64,000 nt of DNA from Staphylococcus aureus (GCF_001027105.1 NZ_CP011526.1:2542001-2606000), one strand, 5' to 3'; shown: positions 1-8,971, counted from the first letter of the stretch. Program-made: numbers and translations. Notes: generated from the sequence alone by a model not told the origin.

Positions 1-788
1 GTATTAAACAAATTGCACAACGTACTGCTGGATTTGATATGTATGATTTAGATTTAGCTAAAAAACACAATATTGTGATATCTAACGTTCCTAGTTATTC
101 ACCTGAAACAATTGCAGAGTATTCTGTTTCTATCGCCCTACAATTAGTGCGTCGCTTCCCAGATATTGAACGCCGTGTACAAGCACATGATTTTACTTGG
201 CAAGCAGAAATCATGTCTAAACCAGTTAAAAATATGACTGTTGCAATTATTGGTACGGGTCGTATCGGTGCTGCTACAGCTAAAATATATGCAGGATTTG
301 GTGCTACAATTACAGCTTATGACGCCTATCCTAATAAAGATTTAGACTTTTTAACTTATAAAGATAGTGTTAAAGAAGCTATTAAAGATGCCGATATTAT
401 TTCTTTACATGTTCCAGCGAACAAAGAAAGCTATCATTTATTCGATAAAGCAATGTTTGATCATGTGAAAAAAGGTGCAATCTTAGTTAACGCAGCACGT
501 GGTGCAGTCATCAATACACCTGATTTAATCGCTGCAGTGAACGATGGTACTTTGTTAGGTGCTGCGATTGATACTTATGAAAATGAAGCAGCATACTTCA
601 CAAATGACTGGACTAATAAAGACATTGACGATAAAACATTATTAGAGTTAATCGAACATGAAAGAATTTTAGTAACACCACATATTGCTTTCTTCTCTGA
701 TGAAGCAGTACAAAACCTTGTTGAAGGTGGTTTAAACGCAGCATTATCTGTCATTAACACTGGTACATGTGAAACACGTTTAAATTAA
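1..788 (+). CDS. ldhD: D-lactate dehydrogenase (5' end missing)
   Basis: NAD-dependent D-lactate dehydrogenase of the D-2-hydroxyacid dehydrogenase family, which interconverts pyruvate and D-lactate in the cytoplasm. The reading frame is open from base 3 without a start codon, so the first part (about 70 residues, from a family length near 330) lies outside the window. Visible are the Rossmann motif GTGRIG, the hinge motif [11 protein letters not shown] and the C-terminal [10 protein letters not shown] with the catalytic histidine. A terminator hairpin follows at once. A paralogue lies at 39903-40901. The gene is also called ddh in some genomes. Confidence 0.96.
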
Positions 789-800
789 TATATATATTTA

Positions 801-838
801 AAAGCAAAGGCGCGCCATGTGCCTTTGCTTTTTATTTT
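801..838 (+). terminator. Rho-independent terminator of ldhD
   Basis: AAAGCAAAGGC and GCCTTTGCTTT form a stem around a short GC-rich loop and are followed by TTTATTTT, 15 bases after the ldhD stop. Confidence 0.9.
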
Positions 839-1036
839 GTATATCTGTATCAAAATCGATTTGATTAAAATCCGCTTTATTTTATCATCTATTCAAATGA
901 TTTTAGTGCGCTTATTTTACTATGGCATTATTGCCTAACCTGTTTGAGATATATTAATATTTGATGATTCGTATTCAAAGTTTTCATTTAACATGTATTT
1001 AGTATCATGATAGCTGCTTCATTGATGATATACTAC

Positions 1037-1837
1037 CTACTTTTTCAACACTTCTTGTTCGATAATCGTTAATACACCCTGCTTATCATTACTTGGAGCG
1101 ACAGCAGAGGCAATATTGAACAATTCTTCATCATGACTATTTTCCATCACATAACTATGCTTAGCGAACGCTAACATATCTTTATCATTATTCGCATCTC
1201 CGAAGGCCATGAGCTCTGAAGGAGACATTTCCCATTTATCTAACAATCGTTTTAATGCCTGCCCTTTAGTCATGTTTGGCATAATAATATCAATGCTATC
1301 GTGCCCACTTGAGACAAGTTTAATATCATTGCTGAATTGCGTTGCTACTTCTTCGTCAACATTCGGATGCGTCTCACGATTAATATTAAATGCTATTTTG
1401 ACATAATCATCCTCAGGTAATTGCTGTAGACTGTCAATTTCTTTTAACTGATGATAATAAAATCTCGTATCTTCTTTAAACGCTTCAGAAGTATGTTTTA
1501 AAATATACGCGCTTTTCAAACCACAGATGACGAGTTGATCAATACTTTGCTTCATATTTAAGTAATCGACAACCTGTTGAAACACCTGACGATTAAAGCT
1601 TTTATAATTATATAACTCATTGCCATTATAAATAACTGCACCATTTTCAGAAATAAAATACATATCTCTATCCCCGAAAATAGACTTCAACTTCGCATAT
1701 TGATTGCCACTCGCAGCAATAAATGTAATATCTCTATTTCTAAGTTCAGTAAAAATCGCTTCAAATCTAAGTTTATCATATGTCTTTTTTGAATCTAAAA
1801 ACGTCCCGTCCATATCTACCGCAATAGCCTTAACCAT
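1037..1837 (-). CDS. Cof-type HAD phosphatase
   Basis: Cytoplasmic HAD-superfamily hydrolase of the Cof/YkrA type (266 residues), probably acting on sugar phosphates or similar small phosphate esters. Motif I is VDMDGTFLDS near the N-terminus, motif II includes AASGNQ, the motif III lysine lies in MTKGQALKRLL and motif IV is GDANNDKDML. The open frame extends 24 codons further upstream, but the ATG at 1837 has a GAGGAGG ribosome site directly before it, and the protein then begins MVKAIAVDMDG as in this family. The gene stands alone, antisense to its neighbours. The substrate cannot be read from the sequence. Confidence 0.9.
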   Translation of the reverse strand: MVKAIAVDMDGTFLDSKKTYDKLRFEAIFTELRNRDITFIAASGNQYAKLKSIFGDRDMYFISENGAVIYNGNELYNYKSFNRQVFQQVVDYLNMKQSIDQLVICGLKSAYILKHTSEAFKEDTRFYYHQLKEIDSLQQLPEDDYVKIAFNINRETHPNVDEEVATQFSNDIKLVSSGHDSIDIIMPNMTKGQALKRLLDKWEMSPSELMAFGDANNDKDMLAFAKHSYVMENSHDEELFNIASAVAPSNDKQGVLTIIEQEVLKK

Positions 1838-2157
1838 GATTATCCTCCTCATTGCTCTTTTAGTCGTCTTCATTATATCCATCTCATGACAAGCAATGAA
1901 GTTTGTCATACCACAATGAACCTATATTCACATTTTGAAATTGCTTTCATATATGCAAAACACATTACACTGGATATAGCATTCAGAGGCGAACATAAAT
2001 TTCAGAATATTGTAAAAATATAACGATATATTTATCATTTAGACAAAATATAGTGTGATATACTAATTTATAACATCTATACATAATGTGAAAGAATTTT
2101 TAAAAATACAATTAAATATCGGTGTAATAAATCCCTTTATACATAGGAGTTGTATAC

Positions 2158-2793
2158 ATGAAACTAAATAACTATTCTTTAAAAGTTAAAAACAAACAAC
2201 TAGTTGACAATTGTGATTTAAATTTCTATCTTGGTCAGATCAATCACATTGTTGGTAAAAATGGTGTAGGAAAATCTTTATTAGCTAAAGATTTCTTACT
2301 AAATAATAGTGGAAATATCCCTAAGTCCATTTCTCAAAATGTAACCTTAATATCAAGTTCATCAAATATTCCTAATGATATAACAAAAGATTTTTTATTA
2401 TCATTGTTAAAATCAAAATTTGAAAACAATCGACAAACATTCGATAAGATTTATAACATACTAAACATCGAAGCAATACCGTCTAACGTACTACTAAAAA
2501 ACTTGAGTGATGGTCAAAAACAAAAGCTTAAATTATTAAGTTTCTTATTGGAAGATCATGATTTAATCATATTAGATGAAGTTACAAACGCTTTAGACAA
2601 GAAAACAGTTAATGAAATTTATGAATTTTTAAATGATTTTATTCAAAGCCATCAAACTAAAACTATTATCAATATTACACATAATTTATCCGATTTAAGT
2701 GCTTTGCCGGGTAAATACTTTATTTTTAAAGACCTTCAAATAGAAGAGTACCAATCAAAAGAAGAAGTCATAAATGATTACATTAATTTATAA
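2158..2793 (+). CDS. ABC transporter ATP-binding protein
   Basis: ATPase subunit of an ABC exporter, 211 residues, a single nucleotide-binding domain. Walker A is GKNGVGKS near residue 37, the signature region is LSDGQKQKLK and Walker B is LIILDEVTNALD; the switch histidine lies in NITHNLSD. The signature departs from the usual LSGGQ (LSDGQ). An AGGAG site precedes the ATG. Fourteen bases downstream a membrane protein begins, its presumed partner. The arrangement resembles small peptide or bacteriocin-immunity ABC systems, but the substrate is unknown. Confidence 0.85.
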   Translation: MKLNNYSLKVKNKQLVDNCDLNFYLGQINHIVGKNGVGKSLLAKDFLLNNSGNIPKSISQNVTLISSSSNIPNDITKDFLLSLLKSKFENNRQTFDKIYNILNIEAIPSNVLLKNLSDGQKQKLKLLSFLLEDHDLIILDEVTNALDKKTVNEIYEFLNDFIQSHQTKTIINITHNLSDLSALPGKYFIFKDLQIEEYQSKEEVINDYINL

Positions 2794-2807
2794 TTGAGGT
2801 GTCCACT

Positions 2808-3530
2808 TTGAAATTAGAATTTAAAAAAAGTATTTCCAATAAAATTATTTACACGCTTGTTGTGCTATTCACATTCCTTTTCTTACTTGGGTATTTTTTA
2901 CCAATAGGTATAGACAAAGTTAAAAGTTTAAGCTATAGCCAGTTTTTCTTCAGTTCATATACTGTTGCAACGCAATTAGGGTTCTTACTATTTTCATTTG
3001 TTATTGCATATTTTATTAATAAAGAGTATTCGAATAAAAATATCCTGTTTTATAAATTGATTGGCGATAATATCTTTACCTTCTTCTATAAAAAGGTAGC
3101 AGTGTTATTTTTTGAATGTTTAGTGTTCATAATTCTAAGTATCACTATTATTTCAATTATATATTCGGATTTCTCACATTACTTACTATTAATAATCTTA
3201 TTTTCACTCGTTATCTTACAATATATCTTAGTTGTTGGAACGATTAGTATGGTTTCACCTAACATTTTAATCAGCTTAGGTATCAGCATTGTATATTGGA
3301 TTGGTTCAGTCATCTTAGTTGCCATTAATAAAAATATATTTGGTATCGTTGCTCCATTTGAGGCGAGCAATACGATGTATCGTGCCGTAGAAAAAATATT
3401 GAATAACGAGTCAACATTTATGTGTCCTACTGAAATTATAAATATAGTATCATTCTTCGTTCTTCTATTTATAGTTAATACTATTGTCTTATTACTAAGT
3501 AGAAAGAGATGGTTGAAAATCGGTATGTAG
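2808..3530 (+). CDS. ABC transporter permease-like membrane protein
   Basis: Membrane protein of 240 residues with about six hydrophobic segments, presumed to be the permease of the ABC pair with the ATPase just upstream. The best start is the TTG at 2808: GAGGTG at 2796-2801 is a ribosome site six bases ahead. The frame can be opened at a GTG at 2799, but that codon overlaps the ribosome site. The protein is rich in Ile, Leu and Phe and has no recognisable catalytic motif. A terminator closes the two-gene operon. It resembles ABC-2 type permeases only in general layout. Confidence 0.75.
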   Translation: MKLEFKKSISNKIIYTLVVLFTFLFLLGYFLPIGIDKVKSLSYSQFFFSSYTVATQLGFLLFSFVIAYFINKEYSNKNILFYKLIGDNIFTFFYKKVAVLFFECLVFIILSITIISIIYSDFSHYLLLIILFSLVILQYILVVGTISMVSPNILISLGISIVYWIGSVILVAINKNIFGIVAPFEASNTMYRAVEKILNNESTFMCPTEIINIVSFFVLLFIVNTIVLLLSRKRWLKIGM

Positions 3531-3533
3531 TAT

Positions 3534-3571
3534 AAAAAAGGAGCGGTATACATTGCCGCTTCTTTTTATTA
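3534..3571 (+). terminator. Terminator of the ABC operon
   Basis: AAGGAGCGG pairs with CCGCTTCTT and is followed by TTTTTATT, directly downstream of the permease stop. Confidence 0.85.
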
Positions 3572-3625
3572 TGTATTTTTACAATCTCCACCAATGACAC
3601 GTCGTCATTGCTACCTCATACCAAA

Positions 3626-3661
3626 CAAAAAACAGTCTCGCAATCAAGACTGTTTTCCACT
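3626..3661 (-). terminator. Terminator of srtA
   Basis: AACAGTCT and AGACTGTT form a stem; on the minus strand it is followed by a run of T (AAAAAAC on the plus strand). It lies just after the sortase gene. Confidence 0.85.
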
Positions 3662-3689
3662 CAATATATTCATCCATTAGCGTAATAGA

Positions 3690-4310
3690 TTATTTGACTT
3701 CTGTAGCTACAAAGATTTTACGTTTTTCCCAAACGCCTGTCTTTTCATTGTAATCATCACAAGTAATTAATGTTAATTGTTTATCTTTACCTTTTTGTTC
3801 ATCTAGAACTCCTACATCTGTAGGCTTAACATCTCTTATACTTGTCATTTTATACTTACGTGTTTCATTACCAACTTTAAAGTACACCATACTACCTTTT
3901 TTGGCTGCTTTAAGATTTGTAAATTGATAGTTCGGACGGTCAATGAAAGTGTGTCCTGCAATTGAAATATTTTGATCATCTAGTGATTCATTTTCTTCTG
4001 CAAAGCTTACACCTCTATTTAATTGTTCAGGTGTTGCTGGTCCTGGATATACTGGTTCTTTAATATCAGCATCTGGAATTTCAATATAGCCTGCCACTTT
4101 CGATTTATCTTTCGGAATTTGAGGTTTAGCTTGCTGCTTTTTATCTTTACTCGCCTGTTCTTTTACATTTTTATCATATTGTTCAATCTTTTCATCTTTA
4201 TCTTTATCGTGAAGATAATTATCGATATGTGGTTTAGCAAACAAATATGCTGCCACTAGGATAAGTACCACACCAGCGATTGTCATTAATCGATTTGTCC
4301 ATTTTTTCAT
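3690..4310 (-). CDS. srtA: Sortase A, class A transpeptidase
   Basis: Housekeeping sortase that cleaves LPXTG signals and attaches surface proteins to the lipid II pentaglycine bridge. It is 206 residues long, the usual S. aureus length. An N-terminal membrane anchor (about residues 7-26, LMTIAGVVLILVAAYLF) is followed by a Lys-rich linker and the sortase barrel. The catalytic cysteine lies in TLITCDDYNE (Cys184 in the standard numbering), the histidine in ISIAGHTFID (His120) and the arginine in VWEKRKIF (Arg197). The gene is monocistronic with its own terminator. Confidence 0.98.
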   Translation of the reverse strand: MKKWTNRLMTIAGVVLILVAAYLFAKPHIDNYLHDKDKDEKIEQYDKNVKEQASKDKKQQAKPQIPKDKSKVAGYIEIPDADIKEPVYPGPATPEQLNRGVSFAEENESLDDQNISIAGHTFIDRPNYQFTNLKAAKKGSMVYFKVGNETRKYKMTSIRDVKPTDVGVLDEQKGKDKQLTLITCDDYNEKTGVWEKRKIFVATEVK

Positions 4311-4503
4311 ACGTTAAGGCTCCTTTTATACATTTCACAATGCCTGTTAACATTTCATATAGTATACCATTAATTTCAAAATGACTCATAGCAATTCATT
4401 TTATACTATAAAATTTACATGTATACTTTTACGTTAGATTTCATTACACATATTTGCATTCAAATAACGAAACGCTTTTAATAATTACTAAGGGGGAATT
4501 GAT

Positions 4504-4995
4504 ATGATTAGATACGCTAAAAAAGAGGATTTAAACGCTATATTAGCGATATACAATGATGCCATTATCAATACTACAGCTGTTTATACTTATGAACCAC
4601 AAACCATAGACGAACGTGTCGCATGGTTTGAAACGAAACAACGTAAGCATGAGCCTATCTTTGTATTTGAGGAAAATGGAAGTGTCTTAGGGTTTGCGAC
4701 GTTCGGTTCATTTAGACCTTGGCCAGCATACCTATATACAATCGAACATTCTATTTATGTCGATGCTTCAGCTAGAGGAAAAGGTATTGCTAGTCAATTA
4801 CTACACCATTTAATTGTGGAAGCAAAAGCTAAAGGTTATCGTGCGCTAGTTGCAGGCATTGATGCTTCCAACAAAGCGAGTATTCAGTTGCATCAAAAGT
4901 TTGCTTTTAAGCATGCCGGCACACTGACCAATGTAGGTTTTAAATTTAATAGATGGTTAGATTTAGCATTTTACGAATTAGATTTACAAGACTAG
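4504..4995 (+). CDS. GNAT N-acetyltransferase (phosphinothricin acetyltransferase-like)
   Basis: Acetyl-CoA dependent N-acetyltransferase of 163 residues in the Pat/Bar subfamily of GNAT. It begins IRYAKKEDLNAILAIYNDAI, has the conserved YTIEHSIYVDASARGKGIAS segment with the acetyl-CoA loop (R-G-K-G-I-A), and ends with the KFAFKHAGTL motif typical of the subfamily. An AGGGGGAATTGAT ribosome site precedes the ATG. The real substrate may be an amino acid analogue or methionine sulfoximine-like compound; this is family knowledge, not visible here. Confidence 0.88.
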   Translation: MIRYAKKEDLNAILAIYNDAIINTTAVYTYEPQTIDERVAWFETKQRKHEPIFVFEENGSVLGFATFGSFRPWPAYLYTIEHSIYVDASARGKGIASQLLHHLIVEAKAKGYRALVAGIDASNKASIQLHQKFAFKHAGTLTNVGFKFNRWLDLAFYELDLQD

Positions 4996-5083
4996 TAATG
5001 TTTGAATCACATAATATAAACAAGACAACCATGTTAATTCCCTTAACATAACAAGCCAACATATAAAATTTTAAACTTCTCAG

Positions 5084-5310
5084 GGGAGTGGGACAGAAAT
5101 GATAAAGAGCCACTAATGATTTATTATGTAGTGGTTCTTACACATTAGCCACAGCTAATGTGTACTTAAAAATAGGAATACATGAGTAAAACTCATGCAT
5201 AAGAAATACTAATTTCTATAGAAAAAGTATTTCTTTATCGTCGTCCCACCCCAACTCGCACATTATTGTAAGCTGACTTTTCGTCAGCTTCTGTGTTGGG
5301 GCCCAAAAAG
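5084..5310. repeat. Hairpin-rich intergenic repeat with STAR core
   Basis: This 437-base gene-free stretch (4996-5432) holds nested inverted repeats. An outer pair is GTGGGAC (5088) and GTCCCAC (5243). Inside lie AGAGCCACTA/TAGTGGTTCT (5106-5138), ACACATTAGC/GCTAATGTGT (5140-5163), CATGAGT/ACTCATG (5181-5197) and AGAAATAC/GTATTTCT (5202-5234). After it come AGCTGAC/GTCAGCT and, at 5292-5305, TGTGTTGGGGCCCA, which fits the STAR element consensus described for S. aureus. Such elements are repeated across staphylococcal genomes between genes. No coding capacity is apparent. Confidence 0.75.
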
Positions 5311-5432
5311 CTTGTTACAAGCGCATTTTCGTTCAGTCAACTACTGCCAATATAACTTTGTAGAGCATATTACATTGATTTACATTGTCCCTTTTATTTA
5401 TTCTTTTCAAATACTATCCCCATAGCTTTGAT

Positions 5433-5603
5433 TTAACGCTTTTTCTCAATAACAAAACGAATATAGTAGAACATGAAAACGATAATCATGCTGAGCGATA
5501 AAGATTTAAATAATAGATTGACCCACGTTCCCTCAGTCGTATATCCATATGTAATCGTTGTGTTAATGATGAATGCTATAAAGATGATTGATAGTCTTAG
5601 CAT
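5433..5603 (-). CDS. Small two-helix membrane protein (56 residues)
   Basis: A short frame begins with MLRLSIIFIAFIINTTITYG, continues to a second hydrophobic stretch SMIIVFMFYYIRFVI, and ends in the positively charged EKKR. A perfect AAAGGAG ribosome site lies seven bases before the ATG. The two membrane helices and basic tail support a real small membrane protein of unknown role. A frame on the opposite strand covers the same bases but has no ribosome site. The gene stands alone between the hairpin repeat and the serine dehydratase operon. Confidence 0.7.
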   Translation of the reverse strand: MLRLSIIFIAFIINTTITYGYTTEGTWVNLLFKSLSLSMIIVFMFYYIRFVIEKKR

Positions 5604-5710
5604 ATCATCACTCCTTTTAAGTTATTTTAGATATACGGGGGCGCTTTTGCAATCACTATTTTGATTAGTATGCATTTTCCATAAATCTTTCAACTTCTTC
5701 AGAGATAATT

Positions 5711-5760
5711 AAGAAGCATCTATCTGGTACTAATGATCCAGACAGATGCTTCTTTTTTAT
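5711..5760. terminator. Terminator hairpin at the end of the sda operon
   Basis: AAGAAGCATCTATCTGG and CCAGACAGATGCTTCTT form a long stem. The T run (TTCTTTTTTAT) is on the plus strand side; the minus strand, on which sdaAA ends 22 bases away, has the weaker CTTCTTAATT. It may act in both directions. Confidence 0.75.
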
Positions 5761-5781
5761 CAATATTTTATTGTTATCTCA

Positions 5782-6681
5782 TTAATTATTTTTAACCATA
5801 TCTTCAGCTGTGCCAAAGATTTTACGTTTAATTGCTTCGCCAGTTGGTGTGCCTGCTAGTCCACCCAATCCAGTTTCACGTAATGATGCAGGAAGGTTAC
5901 GACCAACCTTATCCATTGCTTCAATAACTTCATCAACAGGGATTCTACTTTCAATACCTGCTAATGCTAAATCTGCTGAAATTAAAGCGTTACCCGAACC
6001 AATTGCATTTCTCATAACACAAGGAATTTCAACAAGTCCGGCTACTGGATCACAAACTAAACCTAATAAATTACTTATCGCTAATGCCATAGCGTGCCCG
6101 GATGCTTCTGGTGATCCTCCGAATATAGCTACTGCTGCAGCTGCGGCCATTGCAGATGCTGAACCAACTTCAGCTTGGCAGCCACCTGTTGCACCAGCTA
6201 CACTTGCATTGTTTGCTACGACACGCCCAAACAATGCTGAAGTGAATAAGAAATCAATCATTTGCTCTTCTGTTAAATCATGTGTTTTTTCTAATTTAAA
6301 AAGTGCACCGGGAATGGTACCCGAGGAACCAGCTGTTGGCGTTGCACAAATAATACCCATCGCAGCATTGACTTCATTTGTTGCAATGGCACCTTTGACT
6401 GCGTCAATCATTTCATATCCAGACAAAGCATGATGTGTTTCATTATAATCACGTAGTTTAGCAGCATCATGACCAGTGTAGCCCGTTACACTTTCAACCC
6501 CATCACCTGTCGTCCCTTTGATTACTGCGTCTCGCATGACATCTAAATTTTGTTTCATTTGCGCTCGCACTTCATCACGTGATTTACCGCTTAATTCCAT
6601 TTCTTCTTTAACCATGATATCCGCAAATGACATATTATTTTCTACGGCATAATCTATAGTCTCTCTAATTGAATCAAACAT
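5782..6681 (-). CDS. sdaAA: L-serine dehydratase, alpha subunit
   Basis: Iron-sulfur (not PLP) L-serine deaminase alpha chain, 299 residues. With SdaAB it converts L-serine to pyruvate and ammonia in the cytoplasm. Cysteines expected to bind the [4Fe-4S] cluster are in IICATPTAGSSG, GGCQAEVGSA, LVCDPVAG and EIPCVMRN. The start ATG at 6681 follows an AGAGGGGG site. It is the last gene of a three-gene operon (permease, sdaAB, sdaAA), with only 13 bases between beta and alpha, so the two subunits should be made together. A hairpin terminator follows. Confidence 0.96.
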   Translation of the reverse strand: MFDSIRETIDYAVENNMSFADIMVKEEMELSGKSRDEVRAQMKQNLDVMRDAVIKGTTGDGVESVTGYTGHDAAKLRDYNETHHALSGYEMIDAVKGAIATNEVNAAMGIICATPTAGSSGTIPGALFKLEKTHDLTEEQMIDFLFTSALFGRVVANNASVAGATGGCQAEVGSASAMAAAAAVAIFGGSPEASGHAMALAISNLLGLVCDPVAGLVEIPCVMRNAIGSGNALISADLALAGIESRIPVDEVIEAMDKVGRNLPASLRETGLGGLAGTPTGEAIKRKIFGTAEDMVKNN

Positions 6682-6694
6682 GTTTATTCCCCCT

Positions 6695-7375
6695 CTAATT
6701 TATATAGGAAACGTTTACGTCACTGTATTTCTCTTTAATTGTATTTAATGTTGATTCTGAGATTGCTTTATTTAATGGTATTACAACCAAGCATTTATCT
6801 TCATCTATCTTAATAAATTCATCTTTACAGTCTAATTTCATATCGTTGATATCATTGATGAAATGATTTACTTGTGCTTTAGTCATATTTCCGTCAACAA
6901 CTAAAATTGGTAATCCATGATTTAAATCTACTTCTAGTCCATTTATATGAATACCTTTAATTTTAATTGTACCACCACCGATTGAAATACCGATAATTTC
7001 AATGTAGCGACCATCATTACGAGATGATTTGATATAAGCACAGTTTGGATGTTGACCAATACTATCGCCTTCTTCTTCGATGATATCTATTTTAATACCA
7101 TCATCAGCTGCAATTTCTAATGAAGATTTAATTCGGTTATCAAATGTTGAATATCCCATTGCTCCACCCACAATAGCGACATCTGTACCATGTCCTTGGT
7201 GTGTTTGAGCAAATGATTCATAATAATGTATTTCAATATTTTTAGGAATATCTCCCAATATTGCGCGTGCTGAATTCCCAATCTTTACTGCACCAGCCGT
7301 ATGAGAACTTGAAGGGCCCATCATAACTGGTCCGATAATATCGAAAGCACTTTGATAATCATAGCTCTTTGCCAT
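6695..7375 (-). CDS. sdaAB: L-serine dehydratase, beta subunit
   Basis: Beta chain of the iron-sulfur L-serine dehydratase, 226 residues. The N-terminal SDH_beta motif GPSSSHTAGAVKIG near residue 18 is unmistakable. The C-terminal part (about residues 145-215, with NHGLPILVVDGN and MTKAQVNHFI) is an ACT-like domain, as in the two-chain form found in Firmicutes. A GGAGAG site precedes the ATG. It sits two bases after the permease gene, so translation of the two is probably coupled. Confidence 0.95.
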   Translation of the reverse strand: MAKSYDYQSAFDIIGPVMMGPSSSHTAGAVKIGNSARAILGDIPKNIEIHYYESFAQTHQGHGTDVAIVGGAMGYSTFDNRIKSSLEIAADDGIKIDIIEEEGDSIGQHPNCAYIKSSRNDGRYIEIIGISIGGGTIKIKGIHINGLEVDLNHGLPILVVDGNMTKAQVNHFINDINDMKLDCKDEFIKIDEDKCLVVIPLNKAISESTLNTIKEKYSDVNVSYIN

Positions 7376-7377
7376 AA

Positions 7378-8421
7378 TTAAACACTCTCCTTAATATGAT
7401 TCTTTTTGCTCGGCATTTTAAAGTTGATATTCATTAAATTAAACTTATTAATTAGTGTTCCAATAATATAGGCTAAGACAATGCTGACAATAATCACTGT
7501 TGCGATTGTTACAATTGATGTCACTGCATTATTAAAGCCAAACAATACGATGGCGCCTGCAATTGGTGTTGCCATACCTTTGACACCTATTACTAGTCCG
7601 CTAAATGTCACGATACATGCGTTGACGACCCCAATCAGTGCATTTGTACCATATAGTTGTACTGGATATTGCGCTATTAAATCAATTTGCGTCAATGGCT
7701 CAATACAAACTGCAAATGCTTTTGACGGTCCACCAATGTTTAATTTTCGGAATAAAATAAGGTTAACAAATGAGCTACCTGTACATGTTAGTGCTCCAAT
7801 AGCCATAGGAACACCTGTCAGTCCTAATAAACTTGTTAATACCATTGAACTTAGCGGTGTCATACCTGTAACAGGAATCACTAGTCCTAAAATGACCGCT
7901 AATGCATATGGATTGTTATCACCTACCGCAGTGACAGCACTACCTATTTGTTTTAATGTTGCTAGCACACCAGGTGTAATGATTGATGCAAGTCCGAAAG
8001 CAATTGCTGGTGCAAATAAGATCACCACAATTAAGTCCAAGCCTTCTGGAACTTTCTTTTCAATCCATTTAATTAAAAAAGCTACGCCATAAGCTGCGAT
8101 GAATGCTGGTAATAATTTAAAGTCATGTAATACTAAACCAACAATGACCGCAAATACTGGTGCAACGCCTAAGTTTAAGCACGTTAGAATACCTACTGCG
8201 ATACCGCTTAAACTTCCTGCTAAATCCCCAATATCTTGTAGAAATTTAATATCAAATACGCCACCAATAGCATAACTTAAGAATGCTTGTGGTAGAAATG
8301 TCGCACAAGCTGCACCGGATAATGCTTGTAGTCCTTGTTTACCGTACGGTGCATACTTTAAAAATAGCGTCATGATCACTAAAACCAAGACTAATGTGCC
8401 TACACCTAACAGAATATCCAT
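7378..8421 (-). CDS. EIIC_2-family permease, putative serine transporter
   Basis: Integral membrane protein of 347 residues with about nine or ten hydrophobic helices. It belongs to the PTS_EIIC_2-like family (named for resemblance to phosphotransferase permeases), but no EIIA or EIIB domain or gene is next to it. Hallmarks are LIKWIEKKVPEGLDLIVVIL, GLVIPVTGMTPLSSM and the GGPSKAFAV segment. It is the first gene of the serine dehydratase operon, which suggests, by context only, that it brings in serine. A second member of the family is at 53731-54786. Transport and substrate are inferred. Confidence 0.8.
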   Translation of the reverse strand: MDILLGVGTLVLVLVIMTLFLKYAPYGKQGLQALSGAACATFLPQAFLSYAIGGVFDIKFLQDIGDLAGSLSGIAVGILTCLNLGVAPVFAVIVGLVLHDFKLLPAFIAAYGVAFLIKWIEKKVPEGLDLIVVILFAPAIAFGLASIITPGVLATLKQIGSAVTAVGDNNPYALAVILGLVIPVTGMTPLSSMVLTSLLGLTGVPMAIGALTCTGSSFVNLILFRKLNIGGPSKAFAVCIEPLTQIDLIAQYPVQLYGTNALIGVVNACIVTFSGLVIGVKGMATPIAGAIVLFGFNNAVTSIVTIATVIIVSIVLAYIIGTLINKFNLMNINFKMPSKKNHIKESV

Positions 8422-8971
8422 TTCCCAAAAACCTCTCTCTATGTTTATTTTATTTTCAGACCATAAACATCGTACACCCTTAAGAAAACGTTTTCAACTT
8501 TTATCTGTTATCAAATCAAATATTTAAGTGAAATATTTCATATTTGTGAAAGATTTTTAAAATGGATTGTTTCAAAAACTACTTATGTTGTCGTTAATAT
8601 TTACTAATTAACTTTTTACTCTATATTTCAAACAGTTGTGTGACAGTTTTTTGATAACTTTTTTACATCTGAAAGTAAGTAATATTTCTAAAAACTTTTA
8701 ATATTCATACACTTTATCTTTCGAGCTATTTATTTTTTGTTTTTGTGCTGTGTTTATAAAACCGCACACTATATTCAAAAATAACTTATTACACATATAT
8801 TTGCAATAAGATAATTAAAGTAGGATATTATTTTTAGTTTTCTGATAGGAATGATGATAGTCTATAGGTTGAATCTTTACTTTTTTTTAAAGCTAAATTT
8901 ACATCAACTTAACAATGGTTGGTTATACTGAAGATGAAAATATTTAGTATAACTTAGTGGAGGCGATAAAG
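8422..8971. other. Divergent AT-rich intergenic region
   Basis: About 550 bases between the serine operon and a small plus-strand gene. Both promoters must lie here. Apart from the CcpA-like palindrome near 8484 the region is AT-rich without clear ORFs or strong hairpins. Confidence 0.6.
8482..8497. promoter_or_regulatory. cre-like palindrome (CcpA)
   Basis: GAAAACGTTTTC is a perfect palindrome about 62 bases upstream of the permease start. It has one mismatch to the catabolite-responsive element TGNAANCGNNNNCA. Carbon control of serine deamination would make sense, but binding is inferred. Confidence 0.5.

Noticed and set aside
6-38. Internal ATG at 39 as the start of the first gene
   Set aside because: The frame is open without stop to base 3 and encodes conserved D-LDH sequence ([12 protein letters not shown]), so the gene is truncated by the window.
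5473-5664. Plus-strand 63-residue frame beginning MKTIIMLSDKDL
   Set aside because: It has no ribosome site and lies over the minus-strand gene 5433-5603, which has a perfect one and two membrane helices.
5810-6433. Long plus-strand frame opposite sdaAA
   Set aside because: A shadow of the sdaAA codons, with Ala/Pro-rich low-complexity translation and no ribosome site.
7481-8092. Long plus-strand frame opposite the EIIC-like permease
   Set aside because: A shadow frame; the minus-strand protein has clear membrane helices and family motifs.
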